Assembly (NCBI GenBank): GCA_965263375.1 | Contig: OZ253669.1 | Span: 1,736,001 to 1,800,000 of the forward strand | DNA: 64,000 nt | Direction of reading: 5' to 3' | Origin: JAJFFW01 sp965263375 | GTDB taxonomy: Bacteria > Pseudomonadota > Alphaproteobacteria > Caulobacterales > Parvularculaceae | Shown here: positions 35,543-43,700 of the stretch, piece after piece | Layout of the letters: each line of letters begins with the position of its first letter | Position numbering within the stretch: position 1 is the stretch's first letter | Translations under genes and position numbers: made by a program | Notes under the pieces: model-generated | Told to the model about the DNA's origin: nothing | The model's database searches: none | What the model saw: only the letters and a program-made list of their open reading frames with translations

Positions 35543-37579
35543 CTAAAACCCATCCGCCTCAAGAATACCTGATAGAGGATCCGCAGGCGGCAACGGCCGC
35601 ATGGGCGCAAGAACTGGAATATCGTCCTGAGGCGCAGACCTTTGCTGAGCGAGTAGCTGATCAACGCCTTGCGGGGATTGCCCGGCGGGCGCAAAGCCGG
35701 GCGGCGCGATGCGCGCATCTTGTTCGTTGAGCACCCGGTTCATCACCTCACGCCAGATGATGGCGGGCGCCGTGCCGCCTGTCACAGGTTTCCCTGAAGC
35801 GTCCTTCATCGGTGCGTAGTTATCGCGCCCGACCCAGACGATTGTCGTAAGGCCATTTGCGTGTCCCGCAAACCATGCGTCGCGGCTGTTTTGGGTGGTG
35901 CCGGTTTTGCCGTGGGCGATATGGCGGTCCAAGGCCGCCGCCTTGCCGGTGCCCCAAGATGGGACGGCACGCATCATCTCGTTTACGCCTTCAATAGCGC
36001 GCGGGTCCGCGGCAAGGCCGTCATAGGCCGGGCCGCTTTCATAGACTGTCTGGTTGTCAGCGGTCACCACTGATTTAATTCCGTGGGGGGAAACTCTTAG
36101 CCCGCCATTAGCAAACGGCGCATAGGACCCGGCGAGGGTCAATGGCGAGACGGCATCCACCCCGAGCGCGAGCGCAGGCCCTGCGGTTAATTTGGTGTTT
36201 AACCCCATGCGCCGCGCCGTTACGCGAACAGCGCCGCGCCCAGCGCGTTCTTGCACACGCACCGCTGCACTGTTTAAAGAAAGCGCGAGGGCCTCTTTAA
36301 AACCAACCTCGCCTTTATATTTGTTTTTGTAATTCTTTGGTTTCCAGGATCCCACACTAACTGGCGCATCCATCACTCGTGTACTGACGGAGGCCCCCTG
36401 CTCTAATGCAGCAAGAAAGATAAAAGGCTTAAAGGCCGACCCTGGCTGGCGCACCGCTTGGGTCGCCCGATTAAACTGACTGGCGCGGTAATCGCGCCCC
36501 CCAACCATCGCCCGCACCGCCCCTTCACTATCAAGCAAAACGGCGGCGACTTGGATCTCATCATCCAACGCCGCTTGATTAAGACCGGCCCTAACGCCCT
36601 CGTCCATCGCTGTTTGGTAATCAGGATCCAATGTGGTTTGAATCAATAGATCGGCGTCATACCCTTCTGCATAAGAACGAACCTGCGCGGCCGCATAATC
36701 AAGAAAATATGGCGCCGTTATGCGCCCTGTTCCGGTCAGAACAATGGGCGTTGCAAGCGCCTTTGATGCTTCACTTTGGGTAATAAAGTTCGCCGCGACC
36801 ATTCCATCAATAACGATCCGCGCCCTTAGCCCAGCATCTTTAGGGTTGTGTGTTGGCGCGTAGCGCGAGGGCGCTTTTAACAGGCCCGCCAAAACCGCAG
36901 CCTCCCCCACGGATAGATGGGTCGCAGGCCGATCAAAATAATACCGGCTCGCCGCATCAATGCCATAGGCGCCGCCGCCGAAATAAACCCGGTTTAGATA
37001 AAGCGTCAAAATCTCTTCTTTAGTAAAGCGGTGCTCTAGCCAAAAGGCGAGCAGCAATTCCTGGACTTTCCGCTTAATGGTTTTGTCGGGCGACAGAAAA
37101 ATGTTCTTTGCAAGCTGCTGGGTAATGGTTGAACCACCTTGGCGGACTGAACCGCTTGCCGCGTTGACAGCAAATGCGCGCAAGACCGACACCGGATTAA
37201 CGCCGACATGATGATAAAAATTTCGATCTTCTACCGCTAAAACCGCATTGGGAACATGGGCTGGTAATTCAGAAAGGCGCACCGGCGCGCCGGAGCCTGA
37301 TGCATGAAGCCGCAAAGGTGAGCCATCCGCTGCCAGAAACGTCATTCTCGGCGCGCGTTCAGACCGCCATAGCTTATCGGTGCTTGGCAAATCCCGCGCA
37401 AACCAAGCAACCCCAGCAGCGAAAACAATCATTCCTGTCATCAGGAAGACGCCCGCATCAACACAATAGCGCGCAAATTGCCGCCCAAACCCGCGTTGAT
37501 GCGCGCGCGCAGGCTTGCGCGTTGCACTCTCGCTCAACTTGCGTGTTTTTGCTCCAGAATGTGTTTGTTTCCCTGCCAT
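35543..37579 (-). CDS. Class A penicillin-binding protein (PBP1A-like)
   Basis: 678 residues, bifunctional peptidoglycan synthase. A basic cytoplasmic tail and one membrane helix (~43-62) lead to a GT51 glycosyltransferase with VLAVEDRNFYHHVGVN, RQGGSTITQQLAKN and RKVQELLLAFWLEHRFTKEE, then a transpeptidase with the active-site serine in RQPGSAFKPF, the SxN motif in ALSLNSAAVR and the KTG in IAHGKTGTTQNS. It lacks the longest PBP1A insertions. The C-terminal ~60 residues are Pro/Gln-rich. Confidence 0.94.
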   Translation of the reverse strand: MAGKQTHSGAKTRKLSESATRKPARAHQRGFGRQFARYCVDAGVFLMTGMIVFAAGVAWFARDLPSTDKLWRSERAPRMTFLAADGSPLRLHASGSGAPVRLSELPAHVPNAVLAVEDRNFYHHVGVNPVSVLRAFAVNAASGSVRQGGSTITQQLAKNIFLSPDKTIKRKVQELLLAFWLEHRFTKEEILTLYLNRVYFGGGAYGIDAASRYYFDRPATHLSVGEAAVLAGLLKAPSRYAPTHNPKDAGLRARIVIDGMVAANFITQSEASKALATPIVLTGTGRITAPYFLDYAAAQVRSYAEGYDADLLIQTTLDPDYQTAMDEGVRAGLNQAALDDEIQVAAVLLDSEGAVRAMVGGRDYRASQFNRATQAVRQPGSAFKPFIFLAALEQGASVSTRVMDAPVSVGSWKPKNYKNKYKGEVGFKEALALSLNSAAVRVQERAGRGAVRVTARRMGLNTKLTAGPALALGVDAVSPLTLAGSYAPFANGGLRVSPHGIKSVVTADNQTVYESGPAYDGLAADPRAIEGVNEMMRAVPSWGTGKAAALDRHIAHGKTGTTQNSRDAWFAGHANGLTTIVWVGRDNYAPMKDASGKPVTGGTAPAIIWREVMNRVLNEQDARIAPPGFAPAGQSPQGVDQLLAQQRSAPQDDIPVLAPMRPLPPADPLSGILEADGF

Positions 37580-37642
37580 AGGCGCAGAATTGCGCCTTTA
37601 GGGTTAATGATGGGTAAATGAGAGTTAAGAAGGCGTAAACAT

Positions 37643-37690
37643 AAAAAAAGACGCCGAAAGAAAGGTAAACCCCTCATCCTTCGGCGTCTT
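37643..37690 (-). terminator. Rho-independent terminator of the giant surface-protein gene
   Basis: Read on the minus strand, AAGACGCCGAA (37690 down) pairs with TTCGGCGTCTT across a ~20-base loop, followed by a run of T (37649-37643). It lies 52 bases past the stop of the 37743-46637 gene. Confidence 0.85.
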
Positions 37691-37742
37691 ATTAATCATG
37701 TGAGCAAGCCCCTTGCGGACCGGCTCTGCTCTTTCAAATCAG

Positions 37743-40700
37743 CTATAGAACAAAGTCGCTGTCGACGAATTTCTGCTGCAAGAAGGTTTCAACTTCGCCG
37801 CGTTCGGTCTCGTTCAATGCCCGGTCATATACGAGCACCGCAGCAACATTGTGTTGGCCAAACCCTAGCCCAGCGATTTCTTCGCCGATTACAATCGAGC
37901 TTTCCGCTGAATTACTGTCCGTGGCGAAAACTTGTGCTTGGGTGTCGATCGCTGTTCCATTGAGGTAATGCGTTAATACATCTTGATCCAGAACAACTGA
38001 CTGAACAAGCCATTCATCTGTTCCGATATTATCGCCAGCGCTGACACCTGAGTTCGCGTCATTGGCGTTGCCCCAACCTTGAACGATAAGGTCACTGTTT
38101 CCATTGCTCACAAGCCCAAAGGCTTCGTTTTGCGCGCCATCGCCAAATGCAAACCCTGTCGCTCTGTCGGTATTGATATAATCGACAACAAAGAAAACGG
38201 TTCTGTCTTCATTGTTGTTTGGAAGATTAAACAGAGTATCCGTACCAAGACGCTCAAGTTTATCATCAATACCATCGAGTGAGATTGCATCTTCACCTGT
38301 TGGCGTCGCCCCTGTAAGCAGTTGCGGATCGCCTGACGCCAGCAAGTTATTGCCAGACCCTGAAGCATCATCCCACGCTGTAATGGTTGTTCCGCCGCCG
38401 AGTGTAACAGCATCTGACTGTAAGTTGAGGACTAGACCATTGGTCACAGTAAGACCGCCTGTTGCATTGACATCAATCGCCACATTGGCTGTATCCGTAC
38501 CATCGATGACATCATCAATGGTGTAGGTGAAGGTCTCTTGGCCTGTAAAGCCGCCATTTGGCGTGTAGTCGAACGACCCATCTGAATTGATCGTCAAGGA
38601 CCCATTCGTCAGGGCAACCGTTTGACCATTCGTGACCGCATTGCCATTGATCTCAGTCACCGTAAAGCTGTGGCCATCTGGGTCACTGTCATTGTTAAGA
38701 AGGCCTGTGCCCGCCGCAACATTCAACGTCGTGTCTTGATTAACCGCATAGCTGTCATCAACCGCGTCTGGAAGCGATGTGGAACCGCCGCTGCCCGCTT
38801 GTGTGATCAATAGATTGTCGATGCCGAAAGATTCGTCATTAACACCTTGGTTCGTGGTTGAACCAAAGCCAAGTTTTAAATTACCAGCCACATAGCTCGG
38901 TAGGGTGAGCTCAAAACGATAGACAGTGTCTTGAGTAATGCCCCCGCCCGTTTTAAAGCCAAGCTGGCCATTGTTGGTCGCCGTACGCGTCCAGGTCGCG
39001 CCAGAAAGACTGCCGGACAAGGAGCCGGAACCAGAACCAAGACTGCTCCAACCAATATGCGTTTGGGTCAACACCGCTTCATCATTGATGAAGAAGATCA
39101 TATCTTCATTGTCCCAAGTATCGAGACGATAAAGATCAAACGCGATGGTAACATCGCCAGTTTCAGAGACTGTATAAGTCTTGTTCAAAGACTGAGCGCC
39201 GGCAGAGCCCGCTTGACGGCCCAAGAACTCCGTGAAGTTGAAGGGCTGACCTGATCCGTCTGTAGTTGTGTTGTTATTCCAACCAGACGCGCCGCCTTCA
39301 AAGTCTTCATCTGTAATGACCGTTGTGCCGCCGCCTGTTGCATTGACATCAATCGCCACATTGGCTGTATCCGTACCATCGATGACATCATCAATGGTGT
39401 AGGTGAAGGTCTCTTGACCTGTAAAGCCTCCATTTGGCGTGTAGTCGAACGACCCATCTGAATTGATCGTCAAGGACCCATTCGTCAGGGCAACCGTTTG
39501 ACCATTCGTGACCGCATTGCCATTGATCTCAGTGACGGTGAAGCTGTGGCCATCTGGGTCACTGTCATTGCTGAGAAGGCCTGTGCCCGCCGCAACATTC
39601 AACGTCGTGTCTTGATTGACCGCATAACTGTCATCAACCGCATCTGGAAGCTGCGTTGCAGCCGCATTAACGTCGATAGTCACATTCGCTGCGTCGGCGC
39701 CATCAATCACATCATCAATGGTGTAGATAAAGGACTCTTGACCTGTGAAGCCGCCATTTGGCGTATAGTCGAACGACCCATCTGAATTGATCGTCAAGGA
39801 ACCATTCGTCAGGGCAACCGTTTGACCATTCGTGACCGCATTGCCATTGATCTCAGTCACCGTAAAGCTGTGGCCATCTGGGTCACTGTCATTGCTGAGA
39901 AGGCCTGTGCCCGCCGCAACATTCAATGTCGTGTCTTGATTAACCGCATAGCTGTCGTCAACCGCATCTGGAAGTGATGTGGAACCGCCGCTGCCCGCTT
40001 GTGTGATCAATAGATTGTCGATGCCGAAAGATTCGTCTCTAAATCCTTGGTTCGTCGTTGAGCCAAAACCAAGTTTTAAATTACCAGCCACATAGCTCGG
40101 TAGGGTGAGCTCAAAACGATAAACAGTGTCTTGAGTAATGCCCCCGCCCGTTTTAAAGCCAAGCTGGCCATTGTTGGTCGCCGTACGCGTCCAGGTCGCG
40201 CCAGAAAGACTGCCGGACAAGGAGCCGGAACCAGAACCAAGACTGCTCCAACCAATATGCGTTTGGGTCAACACCGCTTCATCATTGATGAAGAAGATCA
40301 TATCTTCATTGTCCCAAGTATCGAGACGATAAAGATCAAACGCGATGGTAACATCGCCAGTTTCAGAGACTGTATAAGTCTTGTTCAAAGACTGAGCGCC
40401 GGCAGAGCCCGCTTGACGGCCCAAGAACTCCGTGAAGTTGAAGGGCTGACCTGATCCGTCTGTGGTTGTGTTGTTATTCCAACCAGACGCGCCGCCTTCA
40501 AAGTCTTCATCCGTAATGACCGTTGTGCCGCCGCCTGTTGCATTGACATCAATCGCAACATTGGCTGTATCCGTACCATCGATGACATCATCAATGGTGT
40601 AGGTGAAGGTCTCTTGGCCTGTGAAGCCTCCATTTGGCGTGTAGTCGAACGACCCATCTGAATTGATCGTCAAGGACCCATTCGTCAGGGCAACCGTTTG

Positions 40701-43700
40701 ACCATTCGTGACCGCATTGCCATTGATCTCAGTGACGGTGAAGCTGTGGCCATCTGGATCGCTGTCATTGTTAAGAAGACCTGTGCCCGCTGCAACATTT
40801 AACGTCGTGTCTTGATTGACCGCATAACTGTCATCAACCGCGTCTGGAAGCTGCGTTGCAGCCGCATTAACGTCAATCGCCACATTGGCTGTATCCGTAC
40901 CATCGATGACATCATCAATGGTGTAGGTGAATGTCTCTTGACCTGTGAAGCCGCCATTTGGCGTGTAGTCGAACGACCCATCTGAATTGATCGTCAAGGA
41001 ACCATTCGTCAGCGCAACCGTTTGACCATTCGTGACCGCATTGCCATTGATCTCAGTGACGGTGAAGCTGTGGCCATCTGGATCGCTGTCATTGTTAAGA
41101 AGGCCTGTGCCCGCCGCAACATTCAACGTCGTGTCTTGATTGACCGCATAACTGTCATCAACCGCGTCTGGAAGCGATGTGGAACCGCCGCTGCCCGCTT
41201 GTGTGATCAATAGATTGTCGATGCCGAAAGATTCGTCATTAACACCTTGGTTCGTGGTTGAACCAAAGCCAAGTTTTAAATTACCAGCCACATAGCTCGG
41301 TAGGGTGAGCTCAAAACGATAGACAGTGTCTTGAGTAATGCCCCCGCCCGTTTTAAAGCCAAGCTGGCCATTGTTGGTCGCCGTACGCGTCCAGGTCGCG
41401 CCAGAAAGACTGCCGGACAAGGAGCCGGAACCAGAACCAAGACTGCTCCAACCAATATGCGTTTGGGTCAACACCGCTTCATCATTGATGAAGAAGATCA
41501 TATCTTCATTGTCCCAAGTATCGAGACGATAAAGATCAAACGCGATGGTAACATCGCCAGTTTCAGAGACTGTATAAGTCTTGTTCAAAGACTGAGCGCC
41601 GGCAGAGCCCGCTTGACGGCCCAAGAACTCCGTGAAGTTGAAGGGCTGACCTGATCCGTCTGTAGTTGTGTTGTTATTCCAACCAGACGCGCCGCCTTCA
41701 AAGTCTTCATCTGTAATGACCGTTGTGCCGCCGCCTGTTGCATTGACATCAATCGCCACATTGGCTGTATCCGTACCATCGATGACATCATCAATGGTGT
41801 AGGTGAAGGTCTCTTGACCTGTAAAGCCTCCATTTGGCGTGTAGTCGAACGACCCATCTGAATTGATCGTCAAGGACCCATTCGTCAGGGCAACCGTTTG
41901 ACCATTCGTGACCGCATTGCCATTGATCTCAGTGACGGTGAAGCTGTGGCCATCTGGATCACTGTCATTGCTGAGAAGGCCTGTGCCTGCCGCAACATTC
42001 AACGTCGTGTCTTGATTAACCGCATAACTGTCATCAACCGCATCTGGAAGCTCGGTTGTTGGCACTGTGATATATTTATCCTGAAGGAACGCTTCAATCT
42101 GCTGACGTTCAGCTTCGTTCAATGCGCGATCGTAAACTAGGAACGCTGAAACCTCGAGATCAAGGAAACCAAGCCCCGCAACTTCCTCGCCAAAGACAAG
42201 CGTGCTTGTCGTATCTGTTACGTCAGTCGCAAATGTATGCGTATTCGTACCAATAACTGCGCCATTCAAAAATTGAGTCAGCGTATTGTTATTGAGAACG
42301 GCGGACTGAACCATCCACTCGTCATTACCGATATTATCGCCAGCATCGACGCCTGAACTAAAGTCATTTGTTGCGCCCCAACCTTGAACTGTAAGCTCAT
42401 TAAGATCGTTGGCCGTTAGTCCAAAGGCTTCATTCTGCGCGCCATCACCAAAGACAGCGCCGCCGGTAAAGCCGTTCGTATTGATGTAATCAACAACAAA
42501 GAAGACCGTACGATCATCAGAACCGGATGGTAAGAAGAAAAGATTCTCACCGCCGGCGCGCTCCAACTTATCACCAACGCCATCAAAGTGGATCGCTGAC
42601 TGGCCGGACGGCGTTGCATTCGCCAACAGTTGAGGGTCACCGGCTGCAAACAGATCATTACCAAAACCAGAACCGTCAAGCCATCCATTAACAGTGCTTG
42701 TTCCGCCAATCAAGGCGACATTTTGATCAGCTTGAAGATTGATTACCAAGCCATTTGTGATTGGCACGCTGCCACTGCTAGGCGCATTAACAGTAATTGT
42801 CACAGACGCCGTATCAGTACCATTTACACTATCATCAATTGTATATGTGAATGTTTCTTGTCCGATAAAGTCAGTATCAGGGCTGTATGTGAACGACCCA
42901 TCGGTATCGATCACGAGATCGCCATTTGTCAAATTCACTGTCTGGCCATCCGTAACAGCGTTGCCGTTAATTTCTGTCAACGCAAATGGATCACTATCTG
43001 GATCGCTGTCATTATTTAGCAAACCAGAGGCAACATCAACGACAAGGGATGTTTCAAACGGTGTCGCATAAATATCGTCCAAAGCTTCAGGCGGTGAAGA
43101 TGATGGCGCAGGCTGGATATAAGTCGTCTGCAGGTAGTTTTCTACCTGCTGGCGTTCCGCCTCACTGAGCGCGCGGTTATATACAAAGACCGCGCCCACT
43201 TCCATGCCGGAGGTGCCGGTGCCGTCAATTTCAACACCAATCGCAATCCGCTCAAGTTGAGTGTTGAAGTTGTTAGAGCCTGTGTCAATGACATTGCCGT
43301 CTTGGTAATGAGTAAAGGCCCCACCGTCTTGCATCACTACAGATTGGACTATCCACCCCTGCTGAGAGCCAACAACGCCGGAGAAATCATCATTGCCTGA
43401 ACCAAATCCATGAACGCCAAGTTGCGCCGTAGTGGGTGTTCCGCCATTGCCCGCATTGATCAGACCAAAAGCTTGATCATTCGCGTCATTGCCAAAGATG
43501 ATGCCTGATTCGTTATTTCTTGGGTCTAGATAGTTAACAACAAAGAACACCGTGCGTTCGTCATTACCTGTTGGGAAGCCAGTGATGGGCGTGCCGGTCG
43601 TATTCTCACGGGTTAGGAAGTCGCCGAAGCCATCAAACCGCAGCGAGGGCAGACCAGATGGCGTGCCTTGCTGGACAAGTGTAATATTATTATTCGCCGC

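Noticed and set aside
38931..41654. Three identical 107-codon plus-strand frames in the giant gene
   Set aside because: They repeat only because the underlying 1200-bp units repeat; they are antisense to a domain-rich gene.
38460..42060. Repeat array as a CRISPR locus
   Set aside because: Units are 1200 bases, coding and without spacers; no cas genes are present.
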